From Actinocatenispora sp963805605 (GTDB lineage Bacteria > Actinomycetota > Actinomycetes > Mycobacteriales > Micromonosporaceae), in contig CAWDUX010000003.1 of the NCBI GenBank assembly GCA_963805605.1, positions 496,001-560,000 of the forward strand: a stretch of 64,000 nt of DNA. Reading direction: 5' to 3'. Each line of letters opens with the position of its first letter. The first letter of the stretch is position 1. Positions 53,376-62,397 of this stretch are shown here, piece by piece. The notes below the pieces were generated by a model. The model ran no database searches, was not told the origin of the DNA, and saw only the letters and a list, made by a program, of their open reading frames with translations. The translations under genes were made by a program, and so were the position numbers.

Positions 53376-54014
53376 ATGACCACCAACGAGTTGACCAGCG
53401 AGAACACCACCGAGATCGTCCGTCGTTTCGCCCGGACGGTGGCCGAGCACCGTGACCTGTTGACCGAACTGGACACTGCGGTCGGCGATGGCGATCACGG
53501 CATCAACCTGGACCGGGGGTTGTGGGCCGCGGTCGAGGCGCTGTCCGCCGATCCACCCACTACCCCGGGAGCGGTGTTCAATCTGGTGGGGCGGCGGCTG
53601 GTCAGTACGGTCGGTGGCGCGTCCGGCGCCTTGTACGGCACCGCGTTCCTGCGTGCCGCGAAGGCCGCCGGTGACGCCACGGCCTGGGACATGACGATCT
53701 GTGCGGGTGCCTTCCGGGATGCGGCGGAGGGGATCGCGGCTCGGGGCAAGTGCGTGGCCGGTGACAAGACGATGTACGACGTCTGGGCGGCCGCGGTCGA
53801 GGCGCTCGGTTCGGCCCCAGCGGATGGGTCGTTGCCCGCCGCGCTGTCGTCCGCCGCGGTGGCCGCGCAGCAGACGGTGGACCGGATGACGCCCTGGCAG
53901 GCACGTCGAGGCAGGGCCAGTTACCTGGGGGAACGCAGCGTAGGGCAGCGCGATCCGGGTGCGGTGTCCAGCCAGATGTTCTTCGAATGCCTCGCTGCGC
54001 AGGCGGACGCGTGA
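53376..54014 (+). CDS. dhaL: Dihydroxyacetone kinase ADP-binding subunit DhaL
   Basis: This 212-residue subunit carries tightly bound ADP that is rephosphorylated by DhaM. The Mg-binding acidic cluster is visible as Asp33, Asp38 and Asp40 in ELDTAVGDGDHGIN. The nucleotide loop is in VGGASGALYGTAFL, and the C-terminal DPGAVSSQMFFECL is typical. ATG at 53376 has GGGGGAG at suitable spacing; the ATG at 53367 that overlaps the dhaK stop lies too close to it. It overlaps dhaM by 4 nt. Confidence 0.93.
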   Translation: MTTNELTSENTTEIVRRFARTVAEHRDLLTELDTAVGDGDHGINLDRGLWAAVEALSADPPTTPGAVFNLVGRRLVSTVGGASGALYGTAFLRAAKAAGDATAWDMTICAGAFRDAAEGIAARGKCVAGDKTMYDVWAAAVEALGSAPADGSLPAALSSAAVAAQQTVDRMTPWQARRGRASYLGERSVGQRDPGAVSSQMFFECLAAQADA

Positions 54015-56326
54015 CTGCTCGCGCCGCGTCGGCCGGCGCTGATCCAGGCGTTGGGCTCGTACTGGTGTCGCACAGCGCCGATCTCGCTGCCGGGCTGCGC
54101 GATCTGGTGGTGCAGATGGCGCCGGAGGTTCCGGTCGCGCTGGCGGGCGGAACCGCCGATGGCGGCCTGGGTACCAGCGCCGACCTGGTCGTCGACGCGG
54201 TTCAGGCTGCGGAGTCCGGGGCGGGCGTCGTGGTGCTCTACGACCTGGGTAGCGCCCGGATGTCCGCCGAACTTGCCTGCGAGCTGCTGGACCCCGACGA
54301 GGCCGACCGGGTGCTGCTGGTGGCCGCGTCCTTCGTGGAGGGAGCGCTCGCCGCGGGTGTTGCTGCGGCCGGGGGGCAGTCGCTGGCCGAGGTCGCGGCG
54401 GCCGCCCGGGCGGCCGGGCGGGCGGAGGCCGAGGACACCGCACCGTCGCACAGCATGACATCGGACCTGGTAGCCGTGCCGGTGTGTCAGGAGGCGGTGC
54501 TGACCGACCCGGTCGGCTTGCACGCCAGGCCCGCCGCCCGGGTGGTGCGTGCGTTGCGTGGGCTGGCAGCGCAGGCGACGGTGGCGTTGCCGGACGGGCG
54601 CAGCGCGGCGGCGGCGAGCTTGACAGGGCTGCTGGGGCTCGGCGCGGCGGCCGGCTCCAGGCTGACCGTGACGGCGTCCGGTCGCGACGCGAAGCTTGCC
54701 GCCGAGCGGATCGTCCAGGTGCTGACCGACGCCTCGGTGGACTCGGCGGATGAGGCCCCGGTGGACGGGAAGGGGGCCGATGCGGTGCCGGCCGCCCCGG
54801 GCCGTGCGGTGGGTCCGCTCAACCGTTGCGTGCTCGCCGCCGTCGAGGTTCCGGTGGAGCCCTATGGCGGCGAGTCCTATGAACGGGGCCGGTTGGAGCG
54901 CGCCGTACGCGATGTGCGCGATGAACTGCCCGAGGGCGACATCGCCGCCGCGCACCGGGTGCTGCTCGAGGACCCGGCGCTGCTCGACGCGGCGTACCGA
55001 CGCATCGCCGGTGGCGCGTGCGCGCCGATGGCCTGGTCGGATGCGGTGGCTCAACAGCACGATGCGCTGGAAGCGGTCCGTGATCCGCTGATCGCCGCGC
55101 GGGCGGTGGACATCTCCGACATCGGCCAGCGGGTACTGGGTGCGCTCACCGGTGATCCGGTGCAGGTGTCGGTACCGGCAGGTTCCGTGGTACTGGCCGA
55201 CGACCTGCCGCCGTCGCATGTCATGTCGTTGGCCGAGCAGGGAGTGGTCGGGTTCGCATTGCGGGCGGGTGGTGCGCGCGCACACGCCGCGGTGCTGGCC
55301 CGTGCCGCGGGTGTGCCGATGGTGGTGGCTGCCGGCGGGGTGCTGGACGCGGTGCAGGACGGTACCCGGGTGTTCGTCGACGGTACGAGCGGTGAGGTCG
55401 GTACCACCACCGAGCCGCTGGCCGCGGCGCAGACGGCGGACCTGCCCGCCGCTCCCGTGGACGCGCTGCGACGGCCCGACGGTGGCCGGTTGCGGGTGGC
55501 GGCGAACGTGGGTTCCGCCGCGGATGCCCGGGCCGCTGCCGCTGCCGGCGCCGACGGGATCGGGCTGCTGCGTACCGAACTGCTGTTCACCGGGCGTACG
55601 AAGTTGCCCGACGAGGCGGAGCAGCTGGCGTGGTTGACCGGGATCCTGGCTGAGTGCCCACCAGGACCGGTGGCGGTACGCACCGTCGACCTCGGTGGTG
55701 ACAAGCCGGTGCCTGGGCTTCGGTTGGATCCGGTGCTGCACGGTTTTCTGGGTGTACGGGGACTGCGGCTGTGCCTGGCTCGTCCGCAGCTGTTCGCCAC
55801 CCATCTGCGTGCCGTGCTGCGGGCCGGGGCGGTACGCCCGGTGGAGCTGATGTTCCCGTTCGTCACCGAGCCCGCCGAGCTGCGGGCCGCCCGCGACGCG
55901 TTGGACCTGGCCGCGGCGTCCCTGCGCCGCGATGGTGTCGCGTTCGCGATGCCCACCGCGGTGGGCATGATGGTGGAGATACCGACCGCCGCGGTACAGG
56001 TTCGGCAGTTCCTGCCGTGGGTGGATTTCCTGAGCGTGGGCAGCAACGATCTGGCGCAGTATCTTGCCGCGAGCGACCGTACGGTCGGGGCGGTGGCTGG
56101 CACGTACCGGGCGGGGGAGCGGGCGATCCCGGGGCTGGTCGCGGGGCTGGTCGCGGCGGCCGACCAGGCCGGGGTACCGGTCGCGGTGTGTGGTGATCTG
56201 GCCGGTGACCCGCAGTACGCGCGGGAGCTCGTGTCGGCCGGTGTGTCGGAGCTGAGTGTCGCGGCGCCCCTGGTGCCCCGCCTGCGCGGCGAGCTGGGCC
56301 GGTTGCTCGCCGGTCAGGCAGGTTGA
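54011..56326 (+). CDS. dhaM: DhaM-HPr-enzyme I fusion, PEP-dependent phosphoryl donor of dihydroxyacetone kinase
   Basis: This 771-residue three-part protein relays phosphate from PEP to DhaL-ADP. Residues 14-135 are the DhaM EIIA-mannose-like domain with His21 (LVLVSHSADLA). Residues 155-245 are HPr with His171 (DPVGLHARPAARVV). Residues 258-771 are a complete enzyme I with phospho-His425 (GGARAHAAVLAR) and PEP-binding motifs GIGLLRTELLF, DLGGDKPVPGLRL and VGSNDLAQYLAASDR. The catalytic Cys727 is in VAVCGDLAGDP. Escherichia coli DhaM is about 470 residues and lacks the complete enzyme I C-terminal half; here all of it is present. GTG at 54011 overlaps the dhaL stop. The active-site His motif differs from the usual GGRTSHAA. 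Confidence 0.92.
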   Translation: MTARAASAGADPGVGLVLVSHSADLAAGLRDLVVQMAPEVPVALAGGTADGGLGTSADLVVDAVQAAESGAGVVVLYDLGSARMSAELACELLDPDEADRVLLVAASFVEGALAAGVAAAGGQSLAEVAAAARAAGRAEAEDTAPSHSMTSDLVAVPVCQEAVLTDPVGLHARPAARVVRALRGLAAQATVALPDGRSAAAASLTGLLGLGAAAGSRLTVTASGRDAKLAAERIVQVLTDASVDSADEAPVDGKGADAVPAAPGRAVGPLNRCVLAAVEVPVEPYGGESYERGRLERAVRDVRDELPEGDIAAAHRVLLEDPALLDAAYRRIAGGACAPMAWSDAVAQQHDALEAVRDPLIAARAVDISDIGQRVLGALTGDPVQVSVPAGSVVLADDLPPSHVMSLAEQGVVGFALRAGGARAHAAVLARAAGVPMVVAAGGVLDAVQDGTRVFVDGTSGEVGTTTEPLAAAQTADLPAAPVDALRRPDGGRLRVAANVGSAADARAAAAAGADGIGLLRTELLFTGRTKLPDEAEQLAWLTGILAECPPGPVAVRTVDLGGDKPVPGLRLDPVLHGFLGVRGLRLCLARPQLFATHLRAVLRAGAVRPVELMFPFVTEPAELRAARDALDLAAASLRRDGVAFAMPTAVGMMVEIPTAAVQVRQFLPWVDFLSVGSNDLAQYLAASDRTVGAVAGTYRAGERAIPGLVAGLVAAADQAGVPVAVCGDLAGDPQYARELVSAGVSELSVAAPLVPRLRGELGRLLAGQAG

Positions 56327-56419
56327 GGTGGTTCGCGGGGGATTGTTGGCGGTTCTGCGTCCGTTCGGTGTCTGCCACGCATAACGTCACCCGGGAGTGC
56401 AAACCTGTCGGGGGATGGT

Positions 56420-57259
56420 ATGCGCAAATACGTGGCGGAGTTCGTGGGCACCCTGCTTTTGGTGTTCTTCGCCGTGGGCAGTGCCGTCGCCGGCCGCATC
56501 GAGATCGGTGTGGTCGGCGTGGCCTTCGCCTTCGGTCTGGTGTTGTTGGCGTTGATGTACGCGATCGGCCCGGTGTCGGGGTGCCATGTGAATCCTGCGG
56601 TGACGCTCGGGATGCTGTTGACCGGGCGGATCGAGATGATGCCCGCCCTGTTCTACGTGACGGCGCAACTGCTCGGCGGCATCGCCGGCGCTGCGCTGCT
56701 GAAGTTGATCACCTCGGTGGGTGACGTCGTCGACCAGACGGGGAACTTCGGCGCGGATGCCTACGGTGCGGGCGCCGGGATCAACGGCCCCGGGGCATTC
56801 CTGCTGGAGATCGTGCTGACTTTGCTGCTGGTTTTCGTGGTGCTGCTGATGACCGGGCGGGCGGCAGCGCCGGGTTTCGCGGGCCTGGCGATCGGGTTCA
56901 CCCTTACCGTGGTGCACCTGATCGGCATCCCGTTGGACGGGACCTCGGTCAATCCGGCTCGCGCACTGGGGCCGGCGATCTTCTCCGGTTCGCGCGCGTT
57001 GAGTCAGGTGTGGTTGTTCATCCTGGCCCCGTTGGTTGGTGGTGTGCTGGCGGCGGCGCTCTGGCCGGTGCTGCGTGCCGCCGAGGACGCGCCGCGGACC
57101 GGGTTGGCCGCGGAGGTGTCGGTGACCGCCACCGAGCGCGCGGCGGCGGAAGCGGGTACGTCCGCCGAGCATGACGTCAAGGACTCGGCTGAAGCACCTG
57201 AACGCTCCGCGGGAGGCTCGGAAACCGGTCGTCGGGGTGATCAGCCGCCGGGTCGGTGA
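56420..57259 (+). CDS. MIP family channel, aquaporin Z-like
   Basis: This 279-residue six-helix channel has both NPA boxes, CHVNPAVTLG and SVNPARALGPA. The second lacks the Asp of glycerol facilitators (NPARD), and the fifth helix ends VVHLIGIPLDGTS like water-selective AqpZ, so water is the likelier substrate despite the dha operon next door. The last 50 residues are an acidic, Ala/Glu-rich cytoplasmic tail. The ATG is preceded by GGGGGA. The gap to dhaM is 93 bp, so co-transcription is possible. Confidence 0.85.
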   Translation: MRKYVAEFVGTLLLVFFAVGSAVAGRIEIGVVGVAFAFGLVLLALMYAIGPVSGCHVNPAVTLGMLLTGRIEMMPALFYVTAQLLGGIAGAALLKLITSVGDVVDQTGNFGADAYGAGAGINGPGAFLLEIVLTLLLVFVVLLMTGRAAAPGFAGLAIGFTLTVVHLIGIPLDGTSVNPARALGPAIFSGSRALSQVWLFILAPLVGGVLAAALWPVLRAAEDAPRTGLAAEVSVTATERAAAEAGTSAEHDVKDSAEAPERSAGGSETGRRGDQPPGR

Positions 57260-57286
57260 CCCTGCGGGTGGCGCCGTGGGCCCGGG

Positions 57287-57292
57287 TAGGGT
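57287..57292 (+). promoter_or_regulatory. -10 element of leaderless rarA
   Basis: TAGGGT is followed after 6 nt by the GTG start at 57299. No ribosome binding site lies between, so the message is probably leaderless. Confidence 0.5.
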
Positions 57293-57298
57293 CACGGC

Positions 57299-58759
57299 GT
57301 GGATCCGGGCGGGCTGTTCGAGCTGAACGAGACCGGTGCGCCCGCACCCTCGAACACGCAGACGGGCGGGGGGCTGGCCGAGTCCGGGGCGGATGCGCCG
57401 CTGGCTGCGCGGATGCGCCCGGTCAGCGTCGACGAGCTCGTCGGGCAGGATCATCTGCGTGCCCCGGGTGCGCCGTTGCGTCGGCTGGTGGAGGGCGACG
57501 CGCCACTGTCGTTGATTCTCTGGGGGCCGCCGGGTAGTGGGAAGACCACGGTCGCGCACCTGGTGGCCCGCTCGACCACCCGACGGTTCGTGGCGCTCTC
57601 CGCACTCTCCTCGGGGGTGAAGGAGGTACGGGCGGTCATCGAGACGGCCCGGGCGGACCGGCGGCGTAGCGGGAACCAGACCGTACTGTTCATCGACGAG
57701 GTGCACCGGTTCACCAAGACCCAGCAGGATTCGCTGCTGGCCGCGGTGGAGGACCGGACGGTCACGCTGCTGGCGGCGACCACGGAGAATCCGTACTTCT
57801 CGATCGTTTCGCCGTTGCTGTCGCGGTGTGTGCTGTTGACCCTGGAGCAGCTGACCCCGGAGTCGGTACGGGTTCTGCTGCGTCGAGCTGTGCTCGACGA
57901 GCGTGGCCTGGCCGGTGCGGTGGAGCTCACCGACGAGGCGGAGGAGCATCTGGTCCAGTTGTCGGCTGGGGATGCGCGTAAGGCCCTGACGGCGTTGGAG
58001 GCGGCGGCGGGTTCGGCGCTGGCCACGGCTGGCGAGGGGTCCCGTGGCGGTCCGGTGCCGGTCGATCTGCCCACTGCGGAGGCGGCAGTGGACACCGCCG
58101 CGGTGCGCTACGACCGGGCCGGTGACGGGCACTACGACATCTCCAGCGCCCTGATCAAGAGTCTGCGGGGCTCCGATGTGGACGCCGCGCTGCACTGGTT
58201 CGCCCGGATGATCGTGGCGGGTGAGGATCCCCGGTTCATCGCCCGCCGGTTGGTGATCTTCGCCAGTGAGGATGTCGGGCTGGCCGATCCGACGGCGTTG
58301 GGTGTGGCTGTCGCGGCGATGCGCGCGCTGGAGCAGGTGGGTCTGCCGGAGGCCCGGCTGAATCTGGGGCAGGCGGTCATTCATCTGGCCACCGCGCCGA
58401 AGTCCAATGCGGTGATCACGGCGGTGGATGCCGCGATCGCCGACGTCCGGGCAGGCCGTACCGGCCTGGTGCCCCGCGCGCTCCGCGACGCGCACTATTC
58501 GGGCGCCCGGGGGTTGGGTCACGGCTCGGGCTACCGCTACCCGCACGACGATCCGCGCGGTGTGACACGCCAGCAGTATCCGCCGGACGCGGTGGTGGGC
58601 CGCGACTACTACCGGCCGAGCAGGCATGGCGCAGAGCGCGCGGTGGCCGAGAGGATCGGGCGGATCCGGCAGATCGTGCGGGGTTCTGCCGCCCCGCCGG
58701 CCGATAACGACTCGCCGGACCCGGACGCCGGTCCCGATACTGGTAGGGATGGACGGTAG
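57299..58759 (+). CDS. rarA: Replication-associated recombination protein RarA (MgsA)
   Basis: This 486-residue AAA+ ATPase acts at stalled replication forks and relates to clamp-loader subunits. It has Walker A in LWGPPGSGKTTVAHLVAR, Walker B in VLFIDEVHRFTKTQQD and sensor 1 in LLAATTENPYFSIV. The C-terminal tetramerisation domain contains DGHYDISSALIKSLRGSD and ALHWFARMIVAGEDPRFIARR. The GTG start directly follows a TAGGGT element. The extended N-terminus (about 40 residues before the first conserved region) is Gly/Ala-rich. Position upstream of alaS is common in bacteria. Confidence 0.93.
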   Translation: MDPGGLFELNETGAPAPSNTQTGGGLAESGADAPLAARMRPVSVDELVGQDHLRAPGAPLRRLVEGDAPLSLILWGPPGSGKTTVAHLVARSTTRRFVALSALSSGVKEVRAVIETARADRRRSGNQTVLFIDEVHRFTKTQQDSLLAAVEDRTVTLLAATTENPYFSIVSPLLSRCVLLTLEQLTPESVRVLLRRAVLDERGLAGAVELTDEAEEHLVQLSAGDARKALTALEAAAGSALATAGEGSRGGPVPVDLPTAEAAVDTAAVRYDRAGDGHYDISSALIKSLRGSDVDAALHWFARMIVAGEDPRFIARRLVIFASEDVGLADPTALGVAVAAMRALEQVGLPEARLNLGQAVIHLATAPKSNAVITAVDAAIADVRAGRTGLVPRALRDAHYSGARGLGHGSGYRYPHDDPRGVTRQQYPPDAVVGRDYYRPSRHGAERAVAERIGRIRQIVRGSAAPPADNDSPDPDAGPDTGRDGR

Positions 58760-58852
58760 GGTCGGTCAGATCACGGGGCGTGATGTTCGCCGGGGCGGAT
58801 GTCCGTGACGGTGGACGTCGGTGAAGACCCAGCATGGCAACGAGGGGGACAG

Positions 58853-59389
58853 GTGTCCGGTACGGAGATCGCGGCGCTGATCGCGGCCCTGGCATTCCTG
58901 CTGTTGGTGGGTGTGCTGATGGTGCCGATCCTGAAGTTGCGGCACACCGTGGACGCGGCCACCAGGGCACTCACCCAGCTCACAGAGCAGGCGGGTCCGC
59001 TGCTGGTCGACGCCCATCAGGCCATCGACAGGGTCAATGCGGCGCTCGGTCAGGTGCAGGTCTCGTTGGACGGGGTGAACACCCAACTGGACCGCATCGA
59101 CGTGATCAGCGGGCACGCCCAGCAGGTCAGCGGGAATGTGGCCCAGTTGTCCACGATCGTCTCGGGGGTCACCAGCAGTCCGTTGATGAAGGTTGCCGCA
59201 TTCGGCTACGGCATCCGTAAGGCGGTCAGCAGCCGCCGGCACGTCGACGCGGGAGTGCACAGCACCGAGCGGTCCGTGGTGGAGCGTAAGAGGTCGCGGC
59301 GGGCCCGCAGTGGGCCGCGGGTCGGTCGGTTGTTCCGCCGTGCGGCGGGCCACCGGCGGACCGCCGGCGTGGGGGAGGGGAACGACTGA
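58853..59389 (+). CDS. DUF948 domain membrane protein
   Basis: This 178-residue protein has one transmembrane helix at residues 5-28 (IAALIAALAFLLLVGVLMVPIL). A long amphipathic helical stretch follows (LRHTVDAATRALTQLTEQAG to VAQLSTIVSGV), probably coiled-coil as in DUF948 general-stress-like proteins. A basic Arg-rich tail (ERKRSRRARSGPR) ends it. GTG at 58853 is chosen because GAGGGGG lies four bases upstream; an earlier GTG at 58799 lacks one. It overlaps the next start by one base. Function is unknown; the pair precedes alaS in many actinomycetes. Confidence 0.75.
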   Translation: MSGTEIAALIAALAFLLLVGVLMVPILKLRHTVDAATRALTQLTEQAGPLLVDAHQAIDRVNAALGQVQVSLDGVNTQLDRIDVISGHAQQVSGNVAQLSTIVSGVTSSPLMKVAAFGYGIRKAVSSRRHVDAGVHSTERSVVERKRSRRARSGPRVGRLFRRAAGHRRTAGVGEGND

Positions 59390-59640
59390 TGCGACGGCTG
59401 TTCTGGGTCGGTGTCGGTGTGGCAGCAGGAGTCGTCGCTGTCCGTAAGATCGGCCGTGCTGCGGAGGCATTCAGCCCGCAGGGTGTGGCCGCGTCGTTGC
59501 AGTCCTCCGCTGTCGGGGCGCTGGACGAGGTCCGCTCGTTCGTCTCGGATGTCCGAGCTTCCATGGCCGTGCGCGAGGACCAGATCCAGCAGGCCGTCAT
59601 CGACGGCCAGGATCTGCGCGCCGGCCGGCATTCGGACTGA
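59389..59640 (+). CDS. Small DUF6167-like protein upstream of alaS
   Basis: This 83-residue protein has a short N-terminal hydrophobic segment (LFWVGVGVAAGVVAV) followed by a helical region (VGALDEVRSFVSDVRASMAVREDQIQQAV). The start ATG overlaps the preceding stop (TGATG). The layout matches small proteins placed between the DUF948 gene and alaS in actinomycetes; no function is known. Confidence 0.7.
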   Translation: MRRLFWVGVGVAAGVVAVRKIGRAAEAFSPQGVAASLQSSAVGALDEVRSFVSDVRASMAVREDQIQQAVIDGQDLRAGRHSD

Positions 59641-59681
59641 CGACCACGACGGCTACCGGTAAGGAAAGCGAGCCCGAGCTC

Positions 59682-62389
59682 ATGCGGACTGCGGAGATCA
59701 AGCGGCGGTTCCTGGCGCATTTCGAGGCGAACGGTCACACCGTGGTGCCGAGCGCGCCGCTGCCCGCTATCGACGACCCGCACCTGCTGTTCATCAATGC
59801 CGGCATGGTGCAGTTCGTGCCGTACTTCCTCGGTCAGGTGACGCCGCCGTTCTCGCGCGCGGTGAGCGTGCAGAAGTGCGTGCGTACCCCGGACATCGAC
59901 GAGGTCGGCAAGACCAGCCGGCACGGCACGTTCTTCCAGATGAACGGCAACTTCTCGTTCGGCGACTACTTCAAGGAAGGCGCCATCCGGCTGGCCTGGG
60001 AGTTGGTCACCAAGTCGGTTGCCGACGGCGGGTTCGGGATGGACCCGGAGGGGCTGTGGCCGACCGTCTACCTGGACGACGACGAGGCGTTCGACATCTG
60101 GCACCGGATCATCGGGGTGCCCGCCGAGCGGATCGTGCGCCGCGGGCAAGGCCGACAACTTCTGGTCGATGGGCATCCCCGGGCCGTGCGGGCCGTGCTG
60201 CGAGATCTTCTACGACCGTGGGCCGGAGTACGGCCGCGACGGCGGCCCGGAGGTCGACGAGGACCGGTTCATGGAGTTCTGGAACCTCGTCTTCATGCAG
60301 TACGTCCGGGGCCCGGGCGCCGGTAAGGAGGACTGCGCGATCCTCGGTGATCTGCCGGCCAAGAACATCGACACCGGCATGGGCCTGGAGCGGATCGCCG
60401 CGATCCTGCAGGGCGTGGACAACCTGTACGAGATCGACGAGGTGCGCCCGATCCTGGACCGTGCGGCGGAACTGACCGGCAAGCCGCTACGGCGTATCCG
60501 CCGGTCACGTCGCGTCGCAGTCACATCCCGACGACGTGCGGCTGCGGGTGATCGCCGACCACGTGCGGACCGCGCTGATGCTGATCGGTGACGGGGTGAC
60601 CCCGTCCAACGAGGGCCGCGGCTACGTGCTGCGCCGGATCCTGCGCCGGGCGATCCGGTGCGATGCGGCTGCTGGGTTCGCAGGACCCGGCGCTGCCGGT
60701 GCTGCTGCCGGTCGCGCGGGACTGCATGGCGCCGTCGTACCCGGAGCTGGTCGAGCGACTTCGACCGGATCTCCCAGTACGCGTACGGCGAGGAGGAGGC
60801 GTTCCTGTCGACGCTGCGGGCAGGGCACGACGATCCTGGACACCGCGATCACCGAGACGAAGACGGCCGGGGAACGCAGCGCTGTCCGGGGCGCAGGCGT
60901 TCCAGCTGCACGACACGTACGGCTTCCCGATCGACCTGACCCTGGAGATCGCGGCCGAGCAGGGCCTGTCGGTCGACGAGGACGGCTTCCGCCGGCTGAT
61001 GAGCCGAGCAGCGGACCCGGGCGAAGGCCGACGCGCAGGCCCGCAAGACCGGGCACGCGGACCTGTCGGCGTACCGGGCGGTGCTCGACGACGGCGGCCC
61101 GGTGCGAGTTCACCGGCTACGCGGAGGTCAACCGGGAGTCGCGGGTACGCGCGCTGCTGTCCGGCGGCAGCCCGCTGACCGGCGCCGGGCAGGGCGAGGA
61201 CAGTCGAACTGGTGCTCGACGCCACCCCGTTCTACGCCGAGGGCGGCGGCCAGCAGGCCGGACCGGGGTCTGATCAAGGTCGGCGGCGGGCGAGGTCGAG
61301 GTCTTCGACGTGCAGCAGCCGGTGCCGGGCCTGATCGTGCACCGGGCGCGGGTGGTGCGCGGGCGAGGTGCGCGCCGGCGAGACCGGGTTTCGCGGAGAT
61401 CGACGTACGCCGCCGGCGGGCGATCTCCCGCTCGCACACCGCGACCCACCTGGTGCACCAGACGATGCGGAACTTCCTCGGCGAGTCGGCGACCCAGGCC
61501 GGTTCGCTGAACGCGCCGGGCCGGCTGCGGTTCGACTTCAACACCCCGGTCGGCCGTGCCGCCGAGCGTGCTGCCGACGTGGAGCAGCAGGTCAACGAGG
61601 TGCTGCTGGCCGACCTGGAGGTGCACGCGTTCATCACCATCCAGGACGAGGCGCGCCGGCTCGGTGCGATGGCGCTGTTCGGCGAGAAGTACGGCGACGA
61701 GGTACGGGTCGTCGAGGTCGGCGACTACGCCCGCGAGCTGTGCGGTGGCACGCACGTTGCCCGCTCCGGCCAGCTCGGCCTGGTGAAGATCCTGTACGAG
61801 TCGTCGGTCGGTTCCGGGGTACGCCGGGTCGAGGCGCTGGTCGGCATCGACGCGTTCGGCTTCCTGGCCCGCGAGCACCTGCTGGTGTCCCGGCTGGCCG
61901 AGCTGTTCCGGGTGCCCGGCGAGCAGGTCGCCGACCGGGTCGAGCAGACCGTCGCCCAGTTGCGCGACGCGGAGAAGGAGCTGGAGAAGCTGCGCGCGCA
62001 GATGGTGCTGGCCAACGCGGGCGGCGCTGGCCGGCGCGGCGAAGGACGTACACGGCGTGGCGTACGTCGGCACCGAGGCGCCGGAGGGCGCGGCCGGCAA
62101 CGACGTGCGGACCCTGGCCCAGGAGATCCGGGGCCGGATCGATCCGGGCCGGCCGGCGGTGGTCGCGGTCGGTGCCCGCTCCGGCGGCAAGGCGTCGCTG
62201 GTGGTGGCCGTCAACGCGGCCGCCCGTTCGGCCGGGATCTCGGCGACGGAACTGGTCAAGGGCGCGTTGTCCGGGCGGGGCGGCGGCAGCGCCGACCTGG
62301 CCCAGGGCGGTGGGCTGCCCGCCGACGCGGCGCCCGGTCTGCTGGTCGCGGTCGAGGATCTGGTGGCGAAGACCACCCATTCGGCCTGA
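59682..62389 (+). pseudogene. alaS: Alanyl-tRNA synthetase gene, frame interrupted by about 14 single-base insertions
   Basis: The gene starts intact (MRTAEIKRRFLAHFEANGHT, GTFFQMNGNFSFGDYFKEGA), and all AlaRS regions can be read by changing frame: ADNFWSMGIPGPCGP, AKNIDTGMGLERI, SNEGRGYVLRRILRRAIR, FQLHDTYGFPIDLTLE and FYAEGGGQQA. The editing domain SRSHTATHLVHQ and ELCGGTHVARSG and the C-terminal domain ending AVEDLVAKTTHSA follow. Each frame change is explained by one extra base, at about 60145, 60485, 60660, 60756, 60826, 60872, 61005, 61102, 61202, 61261, 61290, 61362, 61390 and 62023. No deletion and no in-frame stop is needed. AlaRS is essential, so sequence error is more likely than gene decay. 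ruvX starts 8 bp after the stop codon. Confidence 0.88.
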
Positions 62390-62397
62390 GTGGCACG

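Noticed and set aside
59682..62389. Programmed frameshifting as the explanation for the broken alaS frame
   Set aside because: About fourteen shifts of the same sign in one gene, without slippery heptamers or pseudoknots, cannot be programmed.
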